A stretch of 5,586 nt of DNA, taken from NCBI GenBank assembly GCA_027297025.1, contig JAPUIM010000302.1, positions 1 to 5,586 on the forward strand, written 5' to 3'. The notes beneath the pieces are model-generated. The model did not search any database. It had not been told where the DNA came from and saw only the letters and a list, made by a program, of their open reading frames with translations. Source of the DNA: Bacteroidota bacterium (lineage in GTDB: Bacteria; Bacteroidota; Bacteroidia; Cytophagales; Cyclobacteriaceae). Below, piece after piece: positions 1 through 5,586 of this stretch; the stretch's first letter is position 1; every line of letters starts with the position of its first letter. A program made the translations under genes and the position numbers.

Positions 1-1725
1 ACGGTAGCTATAGCCATGTTCGGCTCCTATCTGTTTTCGTTGACTCTTATACCTATTGCTGCGGCCAATTTTTTGAGGGAGAAGCTGCCAAAATCTGAAG
101 GAAAAGAGCCGAAACCTACCCTGTTAGGATTTTTTGGACAACTGGTCATAAAAACGAGAAATGGCTATATCCGGACCCTGAAAGGCGCACTTCGTTTACG
201 CTGGCAGGTTTTAGCCGGTACCCTGCTATTATTCGCATTTTCACTTTACATGGCCAAAAACATCGGCTATGAACTATTTCCAGCTATGGATGTAGGCCAG
301 ATCACTATCACTGCCAGACTCGAACCGGGTACACCATTGGAGGAAACTGAGAAACAGGTAATGGAAATGGAACAAATGTTAAGAGACGAGTTGGGAGATG
401 AGCTCAATATGATCGTTTCCAACATTGGCGTGTTCTATGACCTCCCTGCGGCATATACACCAAATTCAGGAACTCAGGATGCCTTTTTCAATGTGCAGTT
501 GATAGAAGATCATACCACTCCTGCCACCGAAATGGTAAAACGATTGCGATTAAGGTTCCGGGAAAGCTTCCCCGGGGTTGAATTCAGTTACAACACCGGC
601 GGAATTGTTACTGCTGCGCTCAATGAAGGCCTGCCCTCTCCAATTGACATCCAAATTCTAGGGTTCGATATCTATGTGGCCAATGCTATTGCCACCAGGA
701 TCAGAGATACCATAAGGTACATAGAAGGGACTCGTGATACGCGAATACTTCAACGAGTCAATCAACCTCAGTTGGATATTAATCTGGACAGAGAAAAAGC
801 AGCGATTATGGGACTTAGTTCAGTGGATGCTATCAAAAACCTGGTTTCGGGCTTGAATTCAAGTGCAACTTTTGAAAAAGCCTTCTGGATTGATGAATCC
901 AACGGAAACCACTATTTCGTAGGGGTGACTTACCCGGAATATCAGATCGACAATGAGCATTCTATTGACAATATCACGGTTACTAGTCCCCTGCATAGTC
1001 GACCCATTCCGTTGCGAAATTTTGCAGAGATCAAGCGGTCATCAGCTGCCACGGAGATCAATCATCTCAATCTTACACCTGTCACCAACATTTATGTAAA
1101 TGTAGAGGATAAGGACATAGGCTCAGTAGCGGCAGCCATTGAAAATAGGATCGCAGCCATGAGAAACTCCTTTCCTGAAGGTTATAAAGTGGAAGTAAGA
1201 GGGGAGATCCAGTCGATGAATGAGTCATTTGCCAACCTTGGATTAGGTCTTATTCTGGCGATAATTTTGGTATACCTGATCATCGTTCCCCTTTTCAAAT
1301 CATTCCGCCAGCCTTTGATCATACTGTTGGCGGTACCATTTGGACTGATAGGGGTGATCTGGATGCTTCTGTTAACCGACACCTATTTTAGTATTCAGGC
1401 CCTGATGGGTATTATCATGATGGTGGGAATAACCGTGGCTATAAGCAACTTATTGGTTGACCGGATCAATGTTTTATCCAGGGAAAAATCCGACATCAGA
1501 GAAGCCATTCTCTCCGGGGCCCATGACCGGTTTCGCCCTGTGGTTATGACCATGCTGGCGGCTGCCCTGGGCTTGACACCCATGGCGCTTGGTTTGCAGA
1601 TTGGTGGTGAAGCCAATGTGCCACTGGCGCGAGCCATCATTGGAGGCACCATGGCCGCCCTATTGGTGACCCTTTATATAATCCCAATTCTTTATTCATT
1701 CATTGCTAAAAAAATAGAATCATGA
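1..1725 (+). CDS. RND efflux transporter permease subunit (HAE1/AcrB-like), C-terminal part
   Basis: Inner-membrane pump of a tripartite efflux system that would use the proton gradient to export substrates through the adaptor and outer-membrane channel encoded next. The frame is open from the left edge (five codons precede the first Met at 16), so the gene is 5'-truncated by the window. About 574 residues are present against roughly 1,030-1,060 for the family. Counting from that Met, residues 1-20 (FGSYLFSLTLIPIAAA) match the end of TM6 and about 59-81 are TM7. The second periplasmic porter/docking region follows, starting with ELFPAMDVGQITITARLEPGTP. TM8-TM12 lie at about 407-426, 432-452, 460-483, 505-527 and 538-563. 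The TM10 motif is GITVAISNLLVD, where AcrB has GLSAKNAILIVE, so the AcrB Lys940 position appears to be Ala. TM4 with the AcrB Asp pair is outside the window. The stop overlaps the adaptor start by 4 bp. The family is certain; substrate (drug, metal or other) is unknown. Confidence 0.95.
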   Translation, partial: TVAIAMFGSYLFSLTLIPIAAANFLREKLPKSEGKEPKPTLLGFFGQLVIKTRNGYIRTLKGALRLRWQVLAGTLLLFAFSLYMAKNIGYELFPAMDVGQITITARLEPGTPLEETEKQVMEMEQMLRDELGDELNMIVSNIGVFYDLPAAYTPNSGTQDAFFNVQLIEDHTTPATEMVKRLRLRFRESFPGVEFSYNTGGIVTAALNEGLPSPIDIQILGFDIYVANAIATRIRDTIRYIEGTRDTRILQRVNQPQLDINLDREKAAIMGLSSVDAIKNLVSGLNSSATFEKAFWIDESNGNHYFVGVTYPEYQIDNEHSIDNITVTSPLHSRPIPLRNFAEIKRSSAATEINHLNLTPVTNIYVNVEDKDIGSVAAAIENRIAAMRNSFPEGYKVEVRGEIQSMNESFANLGLGLILAIILVYLIIVPLFKSFRQPLIILLAVPFGLIGVIWMLLLTDTYFSIQALMGIIMMVGITVAISNLLVDRINVLSREKSDIREAILSGAHDRFRPVVMTMLAAALGLTPMALGLQIGGEANVPLARAIIGGTMAALLVTLYIIPILYSFIAKKIES

Positions 1726-2837
1726 AAGAACTAACAAAAAATTCACACATAACCCTGTTGGTTTGGGCTGTCCTGGTTATTTCATGCCAAAAACAGAACA
1801 ACCAGGGAGCCGCTCAGACAGCGCCTTCAGGAGATAAATTATTAATTGAACAGGTTAATGTTCCCACGGTAGAAGTGGTAAACCCACAATACCGGCAGTT
1901 TACAGGTACCGCTTCACTGGTGGGTACTTTAAGCCCTTATCAGGAGGTGAAACTTTTTGCCATGGAAAGCGGGTATGTCAAGGCTATCCTCAAGGACATT
2001 GGTGACCCGGTCAAAGCTCATGAGGTAGTGGCCCGTTTGGAAAACCCTGAGATCCAGAGAAAGTATCAGGAAGTGAAAGCCCAATTTGAAGTAAAAAAGT
2101 CCATCTATGAAAGGTTGAAATCAATTTATGAGCAAACTCCTGACCTTACTACCATAGAACATCTGGAAGTGGCAAAGGCGGATTTTACCAGCTCAAAAGC
2201 CATGCTGGATGCCATCAAAGATCAACTAGGATTTCTCACGGTGCGGGCTCCATTCGCCGGTGTGATCACTGAAAGATATGTTGATATTGGGGCATTGGTA
2301 CAAAGTGGCTTATCTCATACTTCGGCTCGTCCGTTGGTGGATGTTATGGACATTAGCAGACTCAGGTTGAATATCCATGTGCCGGAAAGTGATGCAGCAA
2401 CGCTGAAGGTTGGTGATAACCTGACCGTCATTTTTCCGGAAATCGCAGGGGAAAAGTTTTCCGCCACCATAGCCCGAATGGCCAATGCCCTGGATCCCAT
2501 TACTAAAACCATGAGGGTTGAGGTGGATATTAATAATGAAGGCCTAAAGCTTAAACCAGGGATGTATGCAAGGATTGAGATGGCCGTCAAAAGTAGCACC
2601 CAGGCCCTTTCTGTACCACAACCTGCCTTATCAGTTGAAAAAAATCAATACTTCATATATAAAGTGGTGAATGGCAAGGTGAAAAAGTTTCCAGTCCGAC
2701 TCGGAGTACAGGACAAAAACTATATAGAAATATTGAACGGGGAACTGAAAGCTGATGATGAGATAATTGTGACCGGGAAACAATTGATAAGTCCCGGTAT
2801 GGAGGTTGAAGCAATAAACAAAAACAAACGGTTATGA
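1722..2837 (+). CDS. Efflux RND periplasmic adaptor (membrane fusion protein), lipoprotein
   Basis: Periplasmic adaptor linking the RND pump to the outer-membrane channel; 371 residues, normal for the HlyD/AcrA-like family. A lipoprotein signal peptide is visible: Lys-containing N-terminus, hydrophobic stretch at 10-20, and lipobox V-I-S-C with the lipidated Cys at 22. The next residues (QKQNNQ) are not an acidic surface-export signal, which fits a periplasm-facing anchor. The first half of the lipoyl-like domain is at about 68-108 (SGYVKAILKDIGDPV). An alpha-helical hairpin covers about 109-168, and the second lipoyl half is at 170-195 (LTVRAPFAGVITERYVDIGALV). A beta-barrel follows at about 205-290 and a membrane-proximal domain at about 295-365. 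The ATG overlaps the permease TGA (ATGA), so translation is probably coupled; no good ribosome site precedes it. The 3' end overlaps the TolC-type gene in the same way. Confidence 0.95.
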   Translation: MKELTKNSHITLLVWAVLVISCQKQNNQGAAQTAPSGDKLLIEQVNVPTVEVVNPQYRQFTGTASLVGTLSPYQEVKLFAMESGYVKAILKDIGDPVKAHEVVARLENPEIQRKYQEVKAQFEVKKSIYERLKSIYEQTPDLTTIEHLEVAKADFTSSKAMLDAIKDQLGFLTVRAPFAGVITERYVDIGALVQSGLSHTSARPLVDVMDISRLRLNIHVPESDAATLKVGDNLTVIFPEIAGEKFSATIARMANALDPITKTMRVEVDINNEGLKLKPGMYARIEMAVKSSTQALSVPQPALSVEKNQYFIYKVVNGKVKKFPVRLGVQDKNYIEILNGELKADDEIIVTGKQLISPGMEVEAINKNKRL

Positions 2838-4225
2838 TGGGAAAAGTCAAAAAAAATCTGCTAAGGGTGATTTTAATCGGTTTACTGTATGGACCAGAAG
2901 CCAGTATATTAAAAAGTCAACCCATTGACGCCGTGCCGGATCTTACTGCCGGAGTTCAAACCTTTCAGGTTGATCTTCCCACGGTTTTGAAACTAGCCGG
3001 GGCCGATAACCTCACCATCCAAGAGTTTAAGACCAGGCAGGATTTGGCAATTTTGGAGGAAAAAGTTGCCAGAGAGTGGTTGTTCCCTGAGCTTTTTTTA
3101 GGAGTCTCCTTGCATGATCTCAATGGGTCGGCCATGAACTCAGACGGTAAATTTTTTCGGGAAGTGGACCGCAATGAGCTATGGGCCGGTGCGGGGATAG
3201 GCTTGAACTGGATCCCGGGGGAAGGTATTTATCAAACCCTGGCTGCCAAACAGCATAGGCTGGCATCGGGTCATTTACTGCAGGCCAGGAAAAATGAAGC
3301 CATACTGAATGCTATTTTGGTGTTTTATGATCTCCAGGAAAAACAAGCTGAATTCCAAACCCAAGTCAGTCTGCTGAACTATACCGATAGGATCTCCAAA
3401 CAAATGAAAATACAGGTTGACCATGGTCAATTGTATAGGTCGGAATACCTTTTGGCAAGGTCAAATTACAATAACACCTTGGTAGCATTGCAGGAGGTCA
3501 TTAAGGATGTACACCGTCTTTCGGCTGAGCTAATGGAATTGCTGAATATCCAGGATGAGGAAATTCTTTTGCTGAGTTCGGTCAGTGATGTAGTTCCGGT
3601 GGAGCTATTAGATGAACAAATGATCGCATTGGGATTGTATGATTCTGCCTATTCGCGCAGGCCTGAACTGCGGTATCATCAAACCCTGATAGAGGCCAGG
3701 AAATTTGAACGGCAACGGCTTACCAGGGGACTGCTTATACCACAATTGAGCCTGACGCTGACTGATGGTGCTGTTGGGCCATTTAGCGGTGTACCCAATA
3801 ATGATCCCACGGATTTCACCGGCAGGTACGAAAATACCTTTGATATTAACGCGATGGTTGGATGGAGTATTCCATTGGATCTATTGATATCCGGTGGACA
3901 ACGCAAAAAGGTGGATGCTTTAATTCAGTTGCAGCAAAATCACCATGATCAACAAAAAAACCTGATTAGAAAGCAAGTTTCGCAGGCGTTCAACGAATAC
4001 CGGGAAAGTAAAAATCAACTGCGAATTGCCAGGGAGAGCGCTGAGTTTGTTGAAGAAGCGTTAAAACAGAGTACTGAAAGGCAGAAGCTGGGAACTGCAA
4101 AGCCATTTGAGGTTTTTCAGGCACAGGAAATTTACTTGAAGACCACCATCAGTTATCAGAATGTGGTAAGTAATTACAATAAAAGCCAATACCGATTGTA
4201 TGTAGCAATGGGTAATGATTTGTGA
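2834..4225 (+). CDS. TolC-family outer-membrane efflux channel
   Basis: Outer-membrane channel of the efflux pump; 463 residues, typical for outer-membrane factors. The N-terminus is a signal-peptide candidate (KVKKN, then a hydrophobic run LLRVILIGLLYG at about 9-20); the cleavage site is unclear. Two outer-membrane efflux repeats are visible. The first spans about 48-240, opening with LPTVLKLAGADNLTIQEFKTR. The second spans about 270-460 and includes the RRPELRYHQTLIEARK helix start, a beta-strand hairpin region at about 300-355 (WSIPLDLLISGGQRKK), and a C-terminal helix ending YNKSQYRLYVAMGNDL. The Gln/Glu/Lys-rich stretches between are the long coiled helices of the tunnel. Two ATGs stand in tandem (2834 and 2837). 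The first gives the ATGA overlap with the adaptor and is preferred. It has no close Shine-Dalgarno; a GGAGG at 2801-2805 is too distant. It is the last gene of the pump operon. Confidence 0.93.
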   Translation: MMGKVKKNLLRVILIGLLYGPEASILKSQPIDAVPDLTAGVQTFQVDLPTVLKLAGADNLTIQEFKTRQDLAILEEKVAREWLFPELFLGVSLHDLNGSAMNSDGKFFREVDRNELWAGAGIGLNWIPGEGIYQTLAAKQHRLASGHLLQARKNEAILNAILVFYDLQEKQAEFQTQVSLLNYTDRISKQMKIQVDHGQLYRSEYLLARSNYNNTLVALQEVIKDVHRLSAELMELLNIQDEEILLLSSVSDVVPVELLDEQMIALGLYDSAYSRRPELRYHQTLIEARKFERQRLTRGLLIPQLSLTLTDGAVGPFSGVPNNDPTDFTGRYENTFDINAMVGWSIPLDLLISGGQRKKVDALIQLQQNHHDQQKNLIRKQVSQAFNEYRESKNQLRIARESAEFVEEALKQSTERQKLGTAKPFEVFQAQEIYLKTTISYQNVVSNYNKSQYRLYVAMGNDL

Positions 4226-4278
4226 GCGATATATTAATTAATAAAAACCCATCAAACCTGAATAGATTATAACCCAAT
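4226..4278. other. Short AT-rich intergenic gap with a 12-nt palindrome
   Basis: Fifty-three bases separate the pump operon from the PEP mutase-like gene. They contain a perfect palindrome, TATTAATTAATA, at 4232-4243 and are otherwise AT-rich. There is no GC-rich stem followed by a T-run, so no intrinsic terminator for the pump operon is evident. No clear Bacteroidota-type promoter (TTTG followed at about 20 nt by TAnnTTTG) is seen. The gap could hold a weak promoter, or the downstream gene could be read through from the operon. Confidence 0.5.
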
Positions 4279-5124
4279 ATGGAGTATAAAGATTTAAGAA
4301 ATAAAGCAGAAATTTTTCTGCATCAACACTATGGGGGAAAGATCTTAATTCTTCCAAACATTTGGAACGTTTTAGGAGCGCAATTGCTGGAACATTTGGG
4401 CTATCCATCCATTGCAACCGCCAGTGCTTCCATAGCCTTTTCAAATGGATATGATGACGGAGAGAAAATAAAATTCACCAGACTTTTAAGCATATTAAGA
4501 GACATAACCAAGGCGGTTAATATTCCAGTGTCAGCAGATATTGAAAAGGGGTATTCAAACAGCTTAGGGCAATTGAAAAAAAATATCAGGCTTCTAATTG
4601 AGAGTGGGATTGTGGGAATTAATATTGAGGACAGCAAAGGGCAGCGGAATGAATTACATACGATCGAATCTCAATGTAACCGGATCAAGACCATTAGAAA
4701 AGAGGCTGAAAAACTGGGGATCCCATTAGTGATTAATGCCAGAACCGACGTTTTCTTGCTCGAACATAGCAATAGATCAATTGCTTTAAAGGAGGCAATT
4801 ACCCGAGGTAAAGCATATAAGGACGCTGGGGCAGATTGTTTTTATCCCATATTACTGTCCAATCTTGAGGATATTTCAAAACTGGTACAGAAACTTTCGA
4901 TGCCAATAAATTTGTTCCTAACCAAAGAAATTGCGGACATTAAACAATTACAACAAATCGGTGTTGCACGAATAAGCCTGGGGCCATCCTTGCTTAAAGT
5001 TGGATTATCCTGTATAAAAAGCGTAGCTGAAGACCTGCTTTCCTATGATTCGAAAAAACTTTTCGGCAACAATATTATTGCCAGCGAATACATACGGGAA
5101 TTTGTAAGGAAAGAAAATGAATAA
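4279..5124 (+). CDS. Isocitrate lyase/PEP mutase superfamily protein (no catalytic Cys)
   Basis: Probable soluble TIM-barrel enzyme of 281 residues that makes or breaks C-C or P-C bonds on a small 2-oxo acid or PEP-like substrate with Mg2+. LPNIWNVLGAQLLEHLGYPSIATASAS (25-51) is the family's barrel start. SADIEKGY (85-92) carries the metal-region Asp87 and Glu89, INIED (114-118) supplies Glu117, and INARTD (152-157) supplies a conserved Arg155. ARISLGPSLLK (230-240) closes the barrel. After INIED the sequence is SKGQRNE, not the KRCGH of isocitrate and methylisocitrate lyases. It is therefore neither of those and sits with the broad PEP-mutase/oxaloacetate-decarboxylase-like group; the exact reaction is unknown. 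An in-frame TAA at 4270-4272 makes ATG 4279 the first possible start, although no Shine-Dalgarno is visible. It appears more AT-rich than the pump genes: 22 of 60 G+C at 4561-4620 against 29 of 60 at 301-360, a small hand count. Its last 187 bp are repeated in inverse at 5400-5586. Confidence 0.88.
   Translation: MEYKDLRNKAEIFLHQHYGGKILILPNIWNVLGAQLLEHLGYPSIATASASIAFSNGYDDGEKIKFTRLLSILRDITKAVNIPVSADIEKGYSNSLGQLKKNIRLLIESGIVGINIEDSKGQRNELHTIESQCNRIKTIRKEAEKLGIPLVINARTDVFLLEHSNRSIALKEAITRGKAYKDAGADCFYPILLSNLEDISKLVQKLSMPINLFLTKEIADIKQLQQIGVARISLGPSLLKVGLSCIKSVAEDLLSYDSKKLFGNNIIASEYIREFVRKENE
4934..5120 (+). repeat. Left arm of a 187-bp inverted repeat (gene 3' end)
   Basis: This arm is the last 187 bases of the PEP mutase-like gene short of the third base of its final Glu codon and its stop. 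Base x pairs with base 10520-x on the other arm (5400-5586). By direct reading, 186 of 187 positions are complementary. The only mismatch is 5031 (A) against 5489 (C), which changes codon 251 from GAA to GAG, both Glu. The left limit is set by the window edge, so the repeat may be longer. Confidence 0.95.
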
Positions 5125-5165
5125 ACTAATCGAAAAGATTGAGATATGGAATGATCATTACACCC

Positions 5166-5197
5166 TCCTAAGAGTCATCTGCAAGAGACTCTGAGGA
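5166..5197. other. Stem-loop downstream of the PEP mutase-like gene
   Basis: Arms 5166-5176 and 5187-5197 pair at 10 of 11 positions (mismatch 5170/5193) around a 10-nt loop. It starts about 42 bases after the stop of the upstream gene. No T-run follows, only AT-rich DNA, so it is at best a weak or processing-type transcript end for that gene. It may instead be part of a dispersed palindromic repeat. Confidence 0.45.
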
Positions 5198-5228
5198 ATT
5201 CGTAATTTGAAATTCTTAATTCGTAATT
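5197..5228. repeat. Paired AATTCGTAATT direct repeats
   Basis: The 11-mer AATTCGTAATT occurs at 5197-5207 and again at 5218-5228, a 21-base period, with a related AATTCTTAATT at 5211-5221 overlapping the second. Runs of AATTCGTAATT are, from memory, a common intergenic repeat in Bacteroidota genomes. The function is unknown. Confidence 0.6.
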
Positions 5229-5254
5229 AATGCCCTCCTCGTTTCTCTTTTAGT

Positions 5255-5298
5255 TGTCATCTCGAACCCCAATAGCTATCGAGAGTGAGAGATTTTTT
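5255..5298. repeat. Putative dispersed intergenic repeat (GTCATCTCGA...GTGAGAGAT)
   Basis: The stretch has a 6-bp stem, TCTCGA (5260-5265) with TCGAGA (5279-5284), over a loop containing the palindrome ATAGCTAT (5272-5279). It ends in GTGAGAGAT plus a run of six T (5293-5298). Units of this form (GTCATCTCGA, C-run, ATAGCTAT, GTGAGAGAT) are, from memory, abundant between Bacteroidota genes. The stem is not directly next to the T-run, so a terminator role is doubtful. Confidence 0.5.
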
Positions 5299-5338
5299 CA
5301 AGTTGTAAAACGATCGATTGCTGTTTTTCTGACTTGCC

Positions 5339-5370
5339 TTACTTTCTTTTGCTCGCCCAAAAGAAAGTAA
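5339..5370. repeat. Perfect 13-bp palindrome TTACTTTCTTTTG/CAAAAGAAAGTAA
   Basis: Arms 5339-5351 and 5358-5370 are perfect complements around a 6-nt loop (CTCGCC). The TAA stop of the minus-strand frame lies at the tip of one arm. This palindrome, followed by CCAAGAAAAGGGCGCC, resembles a repetitive unit recalled from the 3' flanks of many bacterial genes, notably in Bacteroidota. No T-run flanks it on either strand, so it is more likely a REP-like element than a classical terminator. Confidence 0.8.
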
Positions 5371-5399
5371 CCAAGAAAAGGGCGCCACGAACAAAGCCA

Positions 5400-5586
5400 T
5401 CATTTTCTTTCCTTACAAATTCCCGTATGTATTCGCTGGCAATAATATTGTTGCCGAAAAGTTTTTTCGAATCATAGGAAAGCAGGTCCTCAGCTACGCT
5501 TTTTATACAGGATAATCCAACTTTAAGCAAGGATGGCCCCAGGCTTATTCGTGCAACACCGATTTGTTGTAATTGTTTAATGTCCG
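5400..5586 (-). repeat. Right arm of the 187-bp inverted repeat
   Basis: Reverse complement of 4934-5120 with one mismatch, reaching the very last base of the window, so its full length is unknown. The inner boundary is sharp: 5400 still pairs with 5120, while 5399 (A) no longer pairs with 5121 (A). The arms are separated by 279 bases (5121-5399). No transposase or recombinase lies between them. Confidence 0.95.

Larger units (their letters stand above)
5125..5338. other. Non-coding spacer between the inverted arms
   Basis: This 214-base stretch has no plausible coding sequence on either strand. It is a patchwork of small repeat-like and palindromic units: a stem-loop at 5166-5197, paired AATTCGTAATT units at 5197-5228, a GTCATCTCGA-type unit at 5255-5298, and a CGATCGAT palindromic stretch at 5311-5318. 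No recognisable RNA gene or promoter was found in it. Confidence 0.6.
5339..5586 (-). pseudogene. Inverted C-terminal copy of the PEP mutase-like gene, with altered tail
   Basis: On the minus strand the frame is open from the window edge to a TAA at 5339-5341, giving 81 visible residues. The first 61 are identical to residues 220-280 of the protein at 4279-5124 (DIKQLQQIG to FVRKEN). The final Glu-stop is replaced by 20 residues, D then GFVRGALFLVTFFWASKRK, encoded by the repeat-like DNA at 5339-5399. The barrel-closing segment ARISLGPSLLK is intact, so this could be the end of a complete second, convergent gene whose 5' part lies outside the window. It could equally be a fragment or an assembly fold-back. 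The tail is very Phe/Trp/Lys-rich and looks like accidental translation of a repeat rather than a domain. An apparent TTG start at 5528-5530 lies inside the conserved barrel segment and is not a real start. Confidence 0.6.

Noticed and set aside
1182..1652. Minus-strand open frames opposite the RND permease gene
   Set aside because: They lie fully inside a well-conserved transporter gene on the other strand and their translations show no family features.
2801..2805. GGAGG as ribosome site for the TolC-type gene
   Set aside because: It lies about 28 bases before the start codon, too far to act directly, and sits within adaptor coding sequence.
2315..3174. Minus-strand open frames opposite the adaptor and channel genes
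   Set aside because: They are antisense shadows of clear coding sequence, with no recognisable domains. The same applies to 3679-3906 and 4238-4637.
4219..4270. Bacteroidota promoter (TTTG at 4219-4222, TAGATTAT at 4263-4270)
   Set aside because: The spacing is about 40 bases rather than about 20, and the second box is a poor match to TAnnTTTG.
4673..4678. Cys133 of the PEP mutase-like protein as a lyase catalytic cysteine
   Set aside because: Its context is ESQCNR, downstream of where the KRCGH loop should be, with no matching Lys/Gly/His.
5255..5298. Intrinsic terminator with T-run at 5293-5298
   Set aside because: The best stem ends eight bases before the T-run and is only 6 bp, so a repeat unit fits better.
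5339..5530. A 63-residue minus-strand gene starting at TTG 5530
   Set aside because: The TTG is an internal Leu codon of the duplicated PEP mutase-like sequence; the frame is open to the window edge, so the true start is not here.
4934..5586. Terminal inverted repeats of an insertion sequence
   Set aside because: The arms are coding sequence of an enzyme gene and the 279-bp interior encodes no transposase.

Overview
The window looks like a piece of a Bacteroidota chromosome, perhaps from the Cytophagales; the phylum is fairly likely and the order is a guess. The reasons are moderate GC content, genes without clear Shine-Dalgarno sequences, a lipoprotein-type efflux adaptor, and intergenic repeats (AATTCGTAATT units, a GTCATCTCGA...GTGAGAGAT unit, and a TTACTTTCTTTTG/CAAAAGAAAGTAA palindrome) that I recall from memory as common between Bacteroidota genes.

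Positions 1-4225 hold a tight three-gene operon for a tripartite efflux pump, in the order permease, adaptor, outer-membrane channel. The first gene enters from the left edge and is the C-terminal half of an RND (HAE1/AcrB-like) inner-membrane transporter. The second is a lipid-anchored periplasmic adaptor and the third is a TolC-family outer-membrane factor. Both junctions are 4-bp ATGA overlaps, so translation is probably coupled and the three proteins are made together. The substrate cannot be read from the sequence.

After a 53-bp gap comes a more AT-rich, apparently independent gene (4279-5124). It encodes a soluble PEP mutase/isocitrate lyase superfamily enzyme that lacks the KRCGH catalytic-cysteine motif of true isocitrate and methylisocitrate lyases.

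The right end (5125-5586) is the unusual part. A 279-bp spacer, mostly made of repeat-like palindromic units, is followed by an inverted copy of the last 187 bp of the PEP mutase-like gene. The copy matches at 186 of 187 positions, and the one difference is synonymous. It runs off the window edge, so it may be the end of a second full, convergent gene, a gene fragment, or a fold-back assembly or amplification artefact. The copy diverges at the third base of the last sense codon and reads on into a repeat-encoded tail ending in the palindrome. No RNA gene, CRISPR array, transposase or convincing promoter was seen.
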